Positions 8,990-17,441 of a DNA stretch of 64,000 nt are shown here, piece after piece. The translations under genes were made by a program, and so were the position numbers. Numbering within the stretch: position 1 is the first letter of the stretch; each line of letters opens with the position of its first letter. Under the pieces are notes generated by a model. That model did not search any database. It was not told where the DNA came from and saw only the letters and a program-made list of their open reading frames with translations. Origin of the DNA: Prevotella sp. P6B1 (GTDB lineage: Bacteria > Bacteroidota > Bacteroidia > Bacteroidales > Bacteroidaceae); NCBI RefSeq assembly GCF_000702825.1, contig NZ_JNKF01000010.1, positions 310,001-374,000 on the forward strand, written 5' to 3'.

Positions 8990-9625
8990 CTAAAATCCGA
9001 AATCCTCACCAACCAGCACCACCACATGCCTGCCACGTGGTGAATTCCTCAGGAAATGCACATAATTGCAAATGCTCTCAGGCGAGTTACAATTATGACA
9101 AACGCCATCTACCTGACAAGGTGTCTTAACATCAAATCGGGCTGCATTAATGGGCGCCGCAGTTGAACGAGCACGTGCCAAAGCAGCCTCGACCGTTTGC
9201 GTCACTTTATTCAGACCTATAATAAAAATCACCTTCTTTGGGCCCCATGTGATAGCTGCCACACGGTTTCCATTGCCATCGATATTCACAATAACACCAT
9301 CCTCACTGATAGCATTGGCACTTGAGAGATAGAAATCAGCCGTGAAGGCACGCTCGTAAATCCTCGCAGCCGCCTCAAAGTCGGCCGCCTCATCGCGATC
9401 CAACACATCGAGGGTTCCACGACTCTTCAATGCCTGAGGGATGCCCATGTCACGAATAGTCATCGAACCACCCCAGGTAACACTGCTTCCATCGGCAATC
9501 AGCTCAGATACTTTGCCTACTGCTTCAATGGCTGTAGGACAATAGAAAGCCTCCATATGGCGACGATTCAGATTCTTTATCAGACGCTCTGCCAGCCGTT
9601 CGTTTCTAAGTTCTTTGGGAGTCAT
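8990..9625 (-). CDS. LUD-domain protein (LutC-like, DUF162)
   Basis: A 211-residue LUD-domain protein. Residues 1-150 carry the conserved pattern SVTWGGSMTIRDMGIPQAL, the acidic segment and LSSANAISEDGVIVNIDGNG, typical of LutC/YkgG proteins. The C-terminal part has four cysteines (TPCQVDGVCHNCNSPESIC) that could bind a metal or cluster. LutABC oxidises L-lactate in Bacillus, but stand-alone LUD proteins like this one have no settled role. It is transcribed with the nucleoside-hydrolase-like gene (6-bp gap); no lutA or lutB homologue is nearby. Confidence 0.85.
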   Translation of the reverse strand: MTPKELRNERLAERLIKNLNRRHMEAFYCPTAIEAVGKVSELIADGSSVTWGGSMTIRDMGIPQALKSRGTLDVLDRDEAADFEAAARIYERAFTADFYLSSANAISEDGVIVNIDGNGNRVAAITWGPKKVIFIIGLNKVTQTVEAALARARSTAAPINAARFDVKTPCQVDGVCHNCNSPESICNYVHFLRNSPRGRHVVVLVGEDFGF

Positions 9626-9670
9626 ATCACTTTTTTATTAATAATCGGTGCAAAAATACAAAAAAATTCG

Positions 9671-9678
9671 TATCTTTG
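9671..9678 (+). promoter_or_regulatory. -7 element for the rhodanese-mnmG unit
   Basis: TATCTTTG lies 28 bp before the rhodanese ATG at 9707, divergent from the LUD gene. Confidence 0.6.
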
Positions 9679-9706
9679 CAACCGTAATAATAAAAAAAGG
9701 AAAAAT

Positions 9707-10108
9707 ATGAAGAAACTGTTTTTAATGATGCTGCTCGCAGCCGCAGTTACGGTAAGCAGAGCACAGAGTGGCAGTAACGATCAGTTTATGACAATCGAAG
9801 TAGATGGATTTCATCACACTCTCGAAAACAGCGGTGACGATTGTGTGCTGGTTGACGTCCGCACACCAGCAGAATACAAGGAGAGTCACCTGAAAGGAGC
9901 CATCAATATTGATGTAAAAGACAGCCTTACTTTCATGAAGAAAGCAAAGGAACTGCTACCAAAGGAGAAGACAGTTATGGTATATTGCCGCACAGGCCAT
10001 CGCAGCGCTATGGCTGCAGGAAAACTGGCTGCCGAAGGGTATATGGTATTCAACCTTGAGGGCGGTATTACAGCATGGAAGGAAGCAGGAAAGGAGACAG
10101 TAAAGTGA
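9707..10108 (+). CDS. Periplasmic rhodanese-like sulfurtransferase
   Basis: A 133-residue protein with a signal peptide (MKKLFLMMLLAAAVTVSRAQ) and one rhodanese domain. The active-site loop VYCRTGHRSAMAA contains the catalytic cysteine, and VDVRTPAEYKESHLKGAINI is the usual first signature. It probably carries sulfur as a persulfide in the envelope; the partner is not known. I chose the ATG at 9707 over an upstream in-frame start because it follows the promoter and begins a clean signal peptide. The stop codon overlaps the proposed GTG start of mnmG, so the two are translationally coupled. Confidence 0.88.
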   Translation: MKKLFLMMLLAAAVTVSRAQSGSNDQFMTIEVDGFHHTLENSGDDCVLVDVRTPAEYKESHLKGAINIDVKDSLTFMKKAKELLPKEKTVMVYCRTGHRSAMAAGKLAAEGYMVFNLEGGITAWKEAGKETVK

Positions 10109-12024
10109 TATTAAAGTATGATGTCATCGTCATTGGTGGCGGTCATGCTGGTTGCGAGGCAGCTTGCGCCTCGGCCAACATGGGCGCAAAGACTTGCTTG
10201 GTGACGATGGATATGAACAAGATTGCACAAATGTCGTGCAATCCAGCTATAGGCGGAATCGCTAAAGGCCAGATAGTCAGAGAGATAGACGCATTAGGAG
10301 GTCAGATGGGATTGGTAACAGATGCCACTTCTATCCAGTTCCGCATGTTAAACGTAGGTAAAGGCCCTGCCGTTTGGAGTCCTCGCGCGCAATGCGATAG
10401 AGGCAAGTTTATCTGGGAATGGCGAAAACGTATCGATGAAACGGAAAATCTGGACGTATGGCAGGACCAAGCCGACGAGTTGATAACAGAGCCCATTCCA
10501 GGCTCCCACAGCGCCTCAGTACGTGCCATAGGCGTTAGAACCATCTGGGGTACTGAGATTTATGCCCAATCGATTGTTGTTACCGCTGGTACATTCTTGA
10601 ATGGCTTGATGCACATCGGCCGGAAAATGGTGGCAGGAGGTCGTATTGCAGAACCTGCTGTACCCCATTTCACAGAAAGCATTACTCAGCACGGTGTTGT
10701 TGCTGCACGCATGAAAACTGGTACGCCCGTTCGTATCGACAAACGCTCTGTACACTTCGGAGAGCTTGAGGAACAGCCAGGCGAAGCACGCCCCTATCAG
10801 TTCAGCTATATGAATAAAGGTGGAGCGCTGAAGCAATTACCATGCTGGACAGTTAATACCAACGCCGAAGTACATGAGATTCTGAAGAGCGGATTAGCGG
10901 ATTCACCGCTATACAACGGTCAGATTCAATCGATAGGACCGCGTTATTGTCCTTCGATCGAGACAAAGCTTGTTACCTTCCCCGACCGCGATAAGCACCC
11001 ATTATTCCTGGAGCCAGAAGGCGAGGATACCAACGAGATGTATCTGAATGGTTTTTCGTCGTCGCTGCCGATGGATGTACAGATAGAGGCACTGAAGAAG
11101 ATACCCGCCTTCAGAGACGTCAAAGTATATCGTCCAGGCTACGCCATCGAATATGACTTCTTCGATCCTACCCAACTAAACCATTCGTTAGAATCGAAGA
11201 TTGTCGATGGTCTGTTTATGGCAGGACAAGTGAACGGAACTACCGGCTACGAAGAAGCTGGCGGCCAGGGAACCCTTGCAGGCATCAATGCTGCTCTCAA
11301 AGCCGGCTGTGCTGGTAGCGATACTGACTCTGCCAACAGACAATTCATTCTACACCGCGACGAAGCCTATATTGGTGTATTAATCGACGATTTGGTAACG
11401 AAAGGCGTCGACGAGCCTTACCGCATGTTCACCTCAAGAGCAGAGTATCGTATTCTGCTACGACAGGATGATGCTGATGCCCGACTCACCGAGAAGGCTT
11501 ATCAACTTGGAATTGCCAAGAAGGAGCGCTACGACTGGTGGATGGAAAAGAAACAGGCCATCGAAGAAATCGAAAGTTTCTGCAAGAATTTCGCTATCAA
11601 ACCTCGCCTGATTAATTCTGCACTTGAAGCACTTGGCACTACCCCACTCCAGTTTGGCTGCAAACTAATTGATTTGGTAAACCGGCCACAACTAAATCTA
11701 AAAAATCTCTCGGAAGTTATTCCATCGCTTAAAGAGGTATTAAACCACCCATCTAATCGTCAGGAGGAGATTACAGAAGCCGCAGAAATCAGAATGAAAT
11801 ATAAAGGCTATATCGATCGCGAGCGATTGGTTGCCGATAAGATGCATCGATTAGAGAATATCCGAATTAAAGGCAAGTTTAATTACGAAGAATTACAAGG
11901 TTTATCGACAGAATGCCGTCAAAAGCTACAGAAGATTCAGCCAGACACATTGGCGCAGGCCAGTCGCATACCAGGCGTTAGCCCCAGCGACATCAACGTC
12001 CTTCTGGTCCTGATGGGAAGATAA
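10105..12024 (+). CDS. mnmG: tRNA uridine-5-carboxymethylaminomethyl synthesis enzyme MnmG (GidA)
   Basis: A protein of about 639 residues that, with MnmE, modifies uridine-34 of tRNAs that read split codon boxes. The FAD motif YDVIVIGGGHAGCEAACA begins at residue 5, followed by NPAIGGIAKGQIVREIDALG and the C-terminal helical tRNA/MnmE-binding domain ending in SPSDINVLLVLMGR. An ATG at 10075 is in frame, but it adds ten residues from inside the rhodanese gene. The GTG at 10105 overlaps the rhodanese stop (GTGA), follows AGGAGA and places the FAD motif where family members have it. A parS-like palindrome begins on the base after the stop codon. Confidence 0.95.
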   Translation: MILKYDVIVIGGGHAGCEAACASANMGAKTCLVTMDMNKIAQMSCNPAIGGIAKGQIVREIDALGGQMGLVTDATSIQFRMLNVGKGPAVWSPRAQCDRGKFIWEWRKRIDETENLDVWQDQADELITEPIPGSHSASVRAIGVRTIWGTEIYAQSIVVTAGTFLNGLMHIGRKMVAGGRIAEPAVPHFTESITQHGVVAARMKTGTPVRIDKRSVHFGELEEQPGEARPYQFSYMNKGGALKQLPCWTVNTNAEVHEILKSGLADSPLYNGQIQSIGPRYCPSIETKLVTFPDRDKHPLFLEPEGEDTNEMYLNGFSSSLPMDVQIEALKKIPAFRDVKVYRPGYAIEYDFFDPTQLNHSLESKIVDGLFMAGQVNGTTGYEEAGGQGTLAGINAALKAGCAGSDTDSANRQFILHRDEAYIGVLIDDLVTKGVDEPYRMFTSRAEYRILLRQDDADARLTEKAYQLGIAKKERYDWWMEKKQAIEEIESFCKNFAIKPRLINSALEALGTTPLQFGCKLIDLVNRPQLNLKNLSEVIPSLKEVLNHPSNRQEEITEAAEIRMKYKGYIDRERLVADKMHRLENIRIKGKFNYEELQGLSTECRQKLQKIQPDTLAQASRIPGVSPSDINVLLVLMGR

Positions 12025-12040
12025 TGTTCCACGTGAAACA
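12025..12040. other. parS-like ParB-binding site (copy 1)
   Basis: TGTTCCACGTGAAACA differs by one base from the broadly conserved chromosomal parS 16-mer TGTTTCACGTGAAACA. It starts on the base after the mnmG stop codon. An identical copy occurs 582 bp downstream. In most bacteria parS sites cluster near the replication origin and load ParB/SMC for chromosome segregation. Confidence 0.8.
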
Positions 12041-12074
12041 ATTAATTTGAACAAATAAGCACAACTTACTGATT

Positions 12075-12602
12075 ATGAACAACAAAACATTGATTGACAA
12101 TCTGCGTTGCATACCAGATTTCCCCAAGAAGGGCATTAACTTCAGGGATGTGACTACGCTCTACAAAAATGCAGAGTGCATGAAAATCATGATGGACGAA
12201 TTGGTAGAACTCTACAAAGACAAAGGTATCACCAAGATTGTTGGTATCGAAAGTCGCGGTTTCATCCTTGGTGCAGCACTGGCAGCCCGATTAGGTTGCG
12301 GCTTTGTGATGGCAAGAAAACCAGGAAAGCTGCCTGCTACAGTTATTAAAGAATCGTTCACGAAAGAGTATGGTGTTGACACCATCGAGATGCATATCGA
12401 TTCTATCGAACCCGATGACGTCGTTCTCATCCACGACGATTTGTTGGCAACAGGCGGAACTGCCAAGGCTGCTTATAAACTTGTCCAGCACTTCCACCCC
12501 AAGAAGGTATTCATCAATTTTATTATAGAGATTACAGACGAGGGACTACATGGTAGAGACGAGTTTGAAGGCATAGACCTGACAACGTTACTCACCATCT
12601 AA
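12075..12602 (+). CDS. apt: Adenine phosphoribosyltransferase
   Basis: A 175-residue cytoplasmic enzyme that salvages adenine to AMP using PRPP. It has the type-I phosphoribosyltransferase fold with the PRPP-binding loop VVLIHDDLLATGGTAKAA near residues 116-133, and the N-terminal hood segment IPDFPKKGINFRDVT typical of Apt. The adenine-recognition region GIESRGFILGAALAARLGCG is intact. The gene lies between two parS-like sites and ends at a terminator hairpin. Confidence 0.96.
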   Translation: MNNKTLIDNLRCIPDFPKKGINFRDVTTLYKNAECMKIMMDELVELYKDKGITKIVGIESRGFILGAALAARLGCGFVMARKPGKLPATVIKESFTKEYGVDTIEMHIDSIEPDDVVLIHDDLLATGGTAKAAYKLVQHFHPKKVFINFIIEITDEGLHGRDEFEGIDLTTLLTI

Positions 12603-12606
12603 CAAT

Positions 12607-12622
12607 TGTTCCACGTGAAACA
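12607..12622. other. parS-like ParB-binding site (copy 2)
   Basis: TGTTCCACGTGAAACA, identical to the copy at 12025, lies 4 bp after the apt stop and just before the apt terminator stem. Confidence 0.8.
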
Positions 12623-12666
12623 CAGTCCCGCGAAACACCTTTAAACACTAAGGGTTCGCGGGACTG
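12623..12666 (+). terminator. Terminator hairpin after apt
   Basis: A 12-bp stem (CAGTCCCGCGAA at 12623-12634, TTCGCGGGACTG at 12655-12666) followed by an A/T-rich stretch, between apt and uvrC. Confidence 0.7.
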
Positions 12667-12706
12667 ATAAATTAAAAATGTACACAAAACAAAACGCGTA
12701 TAACAG

Positions 12707-14542
12707 ATGACGAAGGAAGAAAACGAAAAACGACTTGAATATCTAAAGGGTATCGTACGTAGGTTGCCAGACAAACCTGGCAGCTATCAGTTCTATGACG
12801 AGGAGCATACTATCATCTACGTAGGAAAAGCAAAAAGTTTAAAAAACAGAGTTTCGAGTTATTTCCATACTGAAGTAGATCGCTTTAAGACAAAAGTGCT
12901 TGTCAGCAAAATCTTCGATATCAGCTATACCGTTGTTAATACCGAAGAAGACGCCCTACTCTTAGAGAATTCGCTCATCAAAAAATACAATCCCCGATAC
13001 AACGTGCTGCTGAAGGACGGAAAAACCTACCCTTCTATCTGTATCACCAACGAATTCTTCCCTCGTATCTTCAAGACACGCACTATCAACAAGAAATGGG
13101 GATCGTATTATGGGCCTTATGCCAAAGTAAGTGCCATGTACGACGTTCTGAATCTGATCAAAGAGTTATATCAGCCCCGAACCTGCCGCCAACCTATTAC
13201 AAAAGAGGGCGTTGAGAGCGGCAAATACCGTGTCTGCTTAGACTACCATATCAAAAAATGCCAGGGTCCGTGCGTAGGCAAACAGAGCTACGAGGACTAC
13301 CAGAAGAATATAGCACAAGCCCGCGAAATATTAAAGGGAAATACGCGCGAAGTTCTGAGAGATCTCAAGGACGAGATGCTGAAACTATCCGAAGAACTCA
13401 GATTCGAAGAAGCTGAAGAGGTTAAACGCAAATACTTAGCCCTCGACGGTTTTGTAAGTAAGAGTCAGGTAGTAAGCCAAACCATCGATAAGGTGGACGT
13501 TTTCTCTATCACATCCGACGAAAAAATGGCTTTTATCAACTACATTCATGTATCAAACGGCAGCATTAACCAGAGTTTTACTATCGAATACAAAAAGAAG
13601 CTGAACGAAACTGACGAAGAACTACTGCAGTTAGGTATCGTAGAAATCAGAGAAAGATTCAAGAGCGATTCGAAGGAGATCATCGTGCAAAAAGAGGTGG
13701 ATGTAGAACTCGAAGGCGTTAAGTTTACTGTACCAAAATTAGGCGATAAAAAGACGCTACTCGACCTGTCGATTATGAACTGCAAGGAATACAAATTCGA
13801 CCGCCTTAAGCAGGCCGAGAAACTGAATCCTGAACAGAAACAAACACGACTGATGAAAGAGCTTCAGGACAAGCTTCACCTACCTTCACTACCCTACCAG
13901 ATTGAATGCTTCGACAACTCAAACATATCAGGCACTGATGCCGTAGCAGCCTGTATCGTTTTTAAGAAAATGAAACCCTCAAAAAGCGATTATAAGCGAT
14001 ATAACATCAAGACCGTAGTAGGGCCTGACGACTATGCATCGATGAAGGAGGTAGTGCATCGCCGTTATTCGCGATTGATAGAAGAAGAACAGCCCCTACC
14101 CGACCTGATTATTGCCGATGGTGGCAAGGGACAAATGGAGGTTATTCGCGAGGTGATACAAGACGAACTGAACCTGGACATTCCCATCGCCGGACTGGCT
14201 AAAGATGATCGTCACCGCACCAACGAACTGCTATATGGATTCCCACCCATGAAGATTGCACTGAAAGTAGAATCAGAACTATTCCATGTGCTCACGCAGA
14301 TACAGGACGAGGTGCATCGCTTTGCTATCACTTTCCATCGAGACAAGCGTTCTAAGCGCGCTTTACACTCCGAGCTGGATGATATCAAGGGCATAGGTCC
14401 AAAAACGCGTGACGAGCTTCTAAATGCCCTCAAAACGGTTAAAAAGATACGCGAGGCAGAACTATCTACCCTATCAGATATAATAGGTCATGCGAAAGCC
14501 AAAATAGTATTTGAGCACTTCCAACAAAAAGCCGGCAAGTGA
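12707..14542 (+). CDS. uvrC: Excinuclease ABC subunit C
   Basis: A 611-residue nuclease of nucleotide excision repair that cuts both sides of a lesion after UvrAB loading. The N-terminal GIY-YIG domain (KPGSYQFYDEEHTIIYVGKA) makes the 3' cut. A UVR motif for UvrB contact is present near residues 205-235 (LKLSEELRFEEAEEVKRKY). The RNase H-like domain for the 5' cut includes ECFDNSNISGTDAVAACIVF and LIIADGGKGQMEV, and a tandem helix-hairpin-helix (DDIKGIGPKTRDELLNAL) ends the protein. Its length is normal for the family. Confidence 0.97.
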   Translation: MTKEENEKRLEYLKGIVRRLPDKPGSYQFYDEEHTIIYVGKAKSLKNRVSSYFHTEVDRFKTKVLVSKIFDISYTVVNTEEDALLLENSLIKKYNPRYNVLLKDGKTYPSICITNEFFPRIFKTRTINKKWGSYYGPYAKVSAMYDVLNLIKELYQPRTCRQPITKEGVESGKYRVCLDYHIKKCQGPCVGKQSYEDYQKNIAQAREILKGNTREVLRDLKDEMLKLSEELRFEEAEEVKRKYLALDGFVSKSQVVSQTIDKVDVFSITSDEKMAFINYIHVSNGSINQSFTIEYKKKLNETDEELLQLGIVEIRERFKSDSKEIIVQKEVDVELEGVKFTVPKLGDKKTLLDLSIMNCKEYKFDRLKQAEKLNPEQKQTRLMKELQDKLHLPSLPYQIECFDNSNISGTDAVAACIVFKKMKPSKSDYKRYNIKTVVGPDDYASMKEVVHRRYSRLIEEEQPLPDLIIADGGKGQMEVIREVIQDELNLDIPIAGLAKDDRHRTNELLYGFPPMKIALKVESELFHVLTQIQDEVHRFAITFHRDKRSKRALHSELDDIKGIGPKTRDELLNALKTVKKIREAELSTLSDIIGHAKAKIVFEHFQQKAGK

Positions 14543-14882
14543 CCGAAATATATTTTCCCAGTGAGGGAACAAAATTTTCCCTACGTGGGAATATTTGTTA
14601 GCACTAAATACGGCATTTGCCACAGCTAAACATAACACTTGCAAAACGTTGCAGCGTTGCCGTTGCAACGTTGCAATAAGGACTATCCTACCCAACAAAG
14701 AAAGGATATCCGATATATATTACCGGATTATGATAAATAGAAATACTATAAAATAACTAATATACTCCCTCATGCAACGTTGCAACGGCAACATTGCAAC
14801 GCTAGCATCGAAAACAAATCATAATTAATTTGCATAATTCAGCTAAATGTCGTATCTTTGCGGCAAAATAACAAATTAAATA
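14543..14882. repeat. 340-bp intergenic region with hairpin and 30-bp inverted repeats
   Basis: No gene is visible here. The uvrC side has a hairpin (14555-14591; TTCCCA/TGGGAA with an inner GAGGGAA/TTCCCT pair) that may terminate uvrC. Two 30-bp arms, 14646-14675 and 14773-14802, are inverted copies matching at 27 of 30 positions, each rich in GTTGCAAC/GTTGCC motifs and 97 bp apart. The stretch between them contains a small hairpin (ATCCG...CGGAT). The dtd promoter TATCTTTG is at 14853-14860, with TTTG at 14829-14832. Confidence 0.75.
14853..14860 (+). promoter_or_regulatory. -7 element for the dtd operon
   Basis: TATCTTTG with a TTTG -33 element 20 bp upstream (14829-14832), close to the Bacteroidetes consensus. 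It lies 22 bp before the dtd ATG. Confidence 0.65.
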
Positions 14883-15335
14883 ATGAGAGCAGTTATACAA
14901 CGCGTTACCCACGCCAGCGTTACCATCGAGGGAAGTATTCATGGCAAGATAGACCAGGGATACCTGATTCTGTTGGGAATTTGCGATGAAGACTCAATGG
15001 AAGATGTGGATTGGTTAGTAAAGAAAATAGCCAATCTGCGCGTGTTTGGCGATGAGAACGATGTGATGAACCGCTCAATACTCGATATTGACGGCAACTG
15101 CCTGGTAGTCAGCCAGTTCACACTGTACGCAAGCTACAAAAAGGGCAATCGTCCCTCATGGTTCCGTGCAGGCTCTCACGAGCACTCTATCCCACTCTAC
15201 CAGGCCTTCTGCGCACAGCTGTCAGAGGCCATCGGCAAGCAGGTAGCCACAGGCGAATTCGGCGCCGATATGAAAGTAGAACTGCTGAACGATGGTCCCG
15301 TAACCATATGTATGGACACAAAAAACAAAGAATAA
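14883..15335 (+). CDS. dtd: D-aminoacyl-tRNA deacylase
   Basis: A 150-residue enzyme that removes D-amino acids (and glycine from mischarged tRNA-Ala) from tRNA. The family signatures are present: SQFTLYASYKKGNRPSW in the middle and NDGPVTICMDT near the end, where the Gly-Pro pair forms the cross-subunit chirality filter. Length and N-terminus (MRAVIQRVTHASV) are typical. It heads a compact run of four more genes with 1-4 bp gaps or overlaps. Confidence 0.96.
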   Translation: MRAVIQRVTHASVTIEGSIHGKIDQGYLILLGICDEDSMEDVDWLVKKIANLRVFGDENDVMNRSILDIDGNCLVVSQFTLYASYKKGNRPSWFRAGSHEHSIPLYQAFCAQLSEAIGKQVATGEFGADMKVELLNDGPVTICMDTKNKE

Positions 15336-15336
15336 A

Positions 15337-15603
15337 ATGGATAAGAATACAATAGTAGAAAAACTCAATAACATCGGACTAATTCTCTATGCAATCTACT
15401 TCATAACATGCTTTGTGAGGTATGGCACAATCCATAGTTCAAACCAGAGCACTACCCTATCGTATATCCTGCTTACAGGATTCATACTAACTATACCCAA
15501 GATTATCTACCAATTCGCGCATTTCAAGAAAAACTTAGGCGAAAACATTGGGCTCATCATATTTATAGCAGTCATTGTCTTCATATCAATAATGTATCTC
15601 TAA
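15337..15603 (+). CDS. Small membrane protein 1 of the dtd operon
   Basis: An 88-residue protein of unknown function starting 1 bp after dtd. It has three hydrophobic segments (about residues 10-27, 40-55 and 68-88) and short polar loops; no signature was recognised. The stop codon overlaps the next start (TAATG), which indicates coupled translation. Confidence 0.7.
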   Translation: MDKNTIVEKLNNIGLILYAIYFITCFVRYGTIHSSNQSTTLSYILLTGFILTIPKIIYQFAHFKKNLGENIGLIIFIAVIVFISIMYL

Positions 15604-15851
15604 TGAAAAAATATCTCAGAGAAATTCAACTCTCAAGCGCCATTCTCTGCATTATCGGTGTAGTGCTGGCTTGGATAAAAGGCAATCAGGTGGGTATGTG
15701 GCCATGCGCTGTTGGCGTGTTATTATTCATATTTGTAGTAATATACAAAGCCTTCAATTGGAAGGAATACGAGCGCGATAACAAGCAGTATATCGTGATA
15801 CTACTGATTTGCATTTTCATACTAATCACCCAAATGATATTTCACAAATGA
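15603..15851 (+). CDS. Small membrane protein 2 of the dtd operon
   Basis: An 82-residue protein of unknown function with three hydrophobic segments (about residues 10-27, 32-50 and 63-80), the last reading IVILLICIFILITQMIF. It starts inside the stop of the preceding gene (TAATG) and its own stop overlaps the next start (ATGA). Confidence 0.7.
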   Translation: MKKYLREIQLSSAILCIIGVVLAWIKGNQVGMWPCAVGVLLFIFVVIYKAFNWKEYERDNKQYIVILLICIFILITQMIFHK

Positions 15852-16141
15852 GAGCATTGAAGTGGCTTACAAAAGAAATAAAGGAAGAATGGTCGGATAT
15901 TGCCAGCGAACGAATGAAAAGATTTATTCTATTCATCTCGGGATGCCTACTAGTGACCTATATTTTAACCTTATTTCATCTAACGATCATTGCTATACCA
16001 TTCATAACAGCTTTAATAGTTTATGGAGGATATGAAACTAGAAAACTTCAAGGACTAGAGGGATGGATTGCTATAATAATCTATCTCGCTTGTTTACCGA
16101 TGTTGTTACTATTAGAAAAGATTCAATACATCATAAAATGA
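15848..16141 (+). CDS. Small membrane protein 3 of the dtd operon
   Basis: A 97-residue protein of unknown function. The start chosen is the ATG at 15848, which overlaps the preceding TGA; an upstream in-frame start would lie inside the preceding gene. The first 30 residues are charged (LTKEIKEEWSDIASERMKR), followed by three hydrophobic segments around residues 30-48, 51-62 and 75-90. The stop overlaps the MazG-like start (ATGA). Confidence 0.68.
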   Translation: MRALKWLTKEIKEEWSDIASERMKRFILFISGCLLVTYILTLFHLTIIAIPFITALIVYGGYETRKLQGLEGWIAIIIYLACLPMLLLLEKIQYIIK

Positions 16142-16464
16142 CAATAAAAGAAGCACAAGAGGCGGTTGACCGCTGGATAAAGGAGTATGGCGTACGCTAC
16201 TTTTCGGAACTAACGAATATGGCAGTTCTAACTGAAGAAGTAGGCGAACTGGCCCGTGTGATGGCCCGCAAGTACGGCGATCAGAGCTTTAAGCCTGGCG
16301 AGAAAGACAACCTTGGCGAAGAGATGGCCGATATCCTCTGGGTACTACTCTGCCTGGCTAATCAGACAGGCGTAAATCTGACAGAAGAACTGCAGAAATC
16401 CATCGAGAAAAAGACCCAGCGCGACTCGCTTCGCCACATCCAAAACGAGAAATTAAAAGCATAA
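16138..16464 (+). CDS. MazG-like nucleotide pyrophosphohydrolase
   Basis: A 108-residue protein of the all-alpha NTP pyrophosphatase superfamily. The metal-binding pattern is intact: EEVGELARVMARKYGD followed about 25 residues later by EEMADILWVLLCLANQTG. Such single-domain proteins hydrolyse non-canonical or excess (d)NTPs to the monophosphate. The ATG at 16138 overlaps the previous stop. It lies between the small membrane genes and deoC, so the operon joins tRNA proofreading, nucleotide clean-up and deoxynucleoside breakdown. Confidence 0.85.
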   Translation: MTIKEAQEAVDRWIKEYGVRYFSELTNMAVLTEEVGELARVMARKYGDQSFKPGEKDNLGEEMADILWVLLCLANQTGVNLTEELQKSIEKKTQRDSLRHIQNEKLKA

Positions 16465-16493
16465 CAGTTTTAACAATATAACAACAAGCAATT

Positions 16494-17429
16494 ATGGCAG
16501 AACACAAGCACGAGCATGAGCATCACCACCACTTTGAGATGCCTCAGAAGAGCCGCATGGAAGAGGCTCTGAGTAAGTACAACCTCGACATTACCGACGA
16601 GGAAGTGAAGGAAGCAGTGAAGACAATCATTGCCGAGAAAGTAGCCGAGAACGATACCCTGGAGGTAAAGAAATTCCTGATGGGTAGCGTGGAACTCACC
16701 ACCCTGAAAACCACCGATAGCGACGAAAGCGTACTGGCCTTTACAGAGCGCGTAAACCAGTTCGAGGAGCAATACCCTCACCTACCCCACGTAGCCACCA
16801 TCTGCGTCTATCCACGCTTTGCAAAGGTCGTCTCTGAGACACTTGAAATCGAGGGCGTAGAAGTAGCTTGCGTATCAGGCTCATTTCCCTCTTCACAGGC
16901 GCTTATCGAGGTGAAGACCATCGAGACAGGCCTGGCCGTAAAAGATGGTGCTACAGAGATAGATATGGTACTCTCAGTAGGTGCCTTCCTCTCAGGCGAT
17001 TATGAGACCTGTATCGATGAGATTCAGCAGATCAAAGAGGCTTGCGGCGATGCCAAACTGAAGGTGATTCTGGAGACTGGTTGCCTGAAGACTGCACAGA
17101 ACATCAAGACCGCTTCGATCCTCGCCATGTACGCTGGCGCCGATTATATAAAGACCTCAACAGGCAAGCTGGAACCCGCTGCTACTCCCGAGGCTGCCTA
17201 CGTTATGTGTCAGGCTATCAAGGAGTACTACGACGAAACAGGCATTATGATTGGTTTTAAGCCCGCTGGAGGCCTTAACAGCGTGATGGACGCACTGATA
17301 TACTACACCATTGTAAAAGAGGTTCTGGGCGAAAAATGGCTCACCAACCAGATGTTCCGCATGGGCACATCGCGCCTGGCAAACCTGCTGCTGAGCGAGG
17401 TTATCGGCGAAGAAGTGAAATTCTTCTAA
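16494..17429 (+). CDS. deoC: Deoxyribose-phosphate aldolase with His-rich N-terminal extension
   Basis: A 311-residue class-I aldolase that splits 2-deoxyribose-5-phosphate into glyceraldehyde-3-phosphate and acetaldehyde. The Schiff-base lysine lies in ADYIKTSTGKLEPAAT, and the second lysine region GFKPAGGLNS and the phosphate-binding part are intact. The family is usually 220-260 residues; here about 50 extra N-terminal residues include a histidine-rich run (HKHEHEHHHHFE) and an acidic helix. That run could bind a transition metal, but nothing shows that it does. It is the last gene of the dtd cluster, 29 bp after the MazG-like gene. Confidence 0.93.
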   Translation: MAEHKHEHEHHHHFEMPQKSRMEEALSKYNLDITDEEVKEAVKTIIAEKVAENDTLEVKKFLMGSVELTTLKTTDSDESVLAFTERVNQFEEQYPHLPHVATICVYPRFAKVVSETLEIEGVEVACVSGSFPSSQALIEVKTIETGLAVKDGATEIDMVLSVGAFLSGDYETCIDEIQQIKEACGDAKLKVILETGCLKTAQNIKTASILAMYAGADYIKTSTGKLEPAATPEAAYVMCQAIKEYYDETGIMIGFKPAGGLNSVMDALIYYTIVKEVLGEKWLTNQMFRMGTSRLANLLLSEVIGEEVKFF

Positions 17430-17441
17430 CTGAGATAGGCT

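Noticed and set aside
12592..12774. Minus-strand frame across the second parS-like site
   Set aside because: It spans a palindrome and terminator and is not protein-like.
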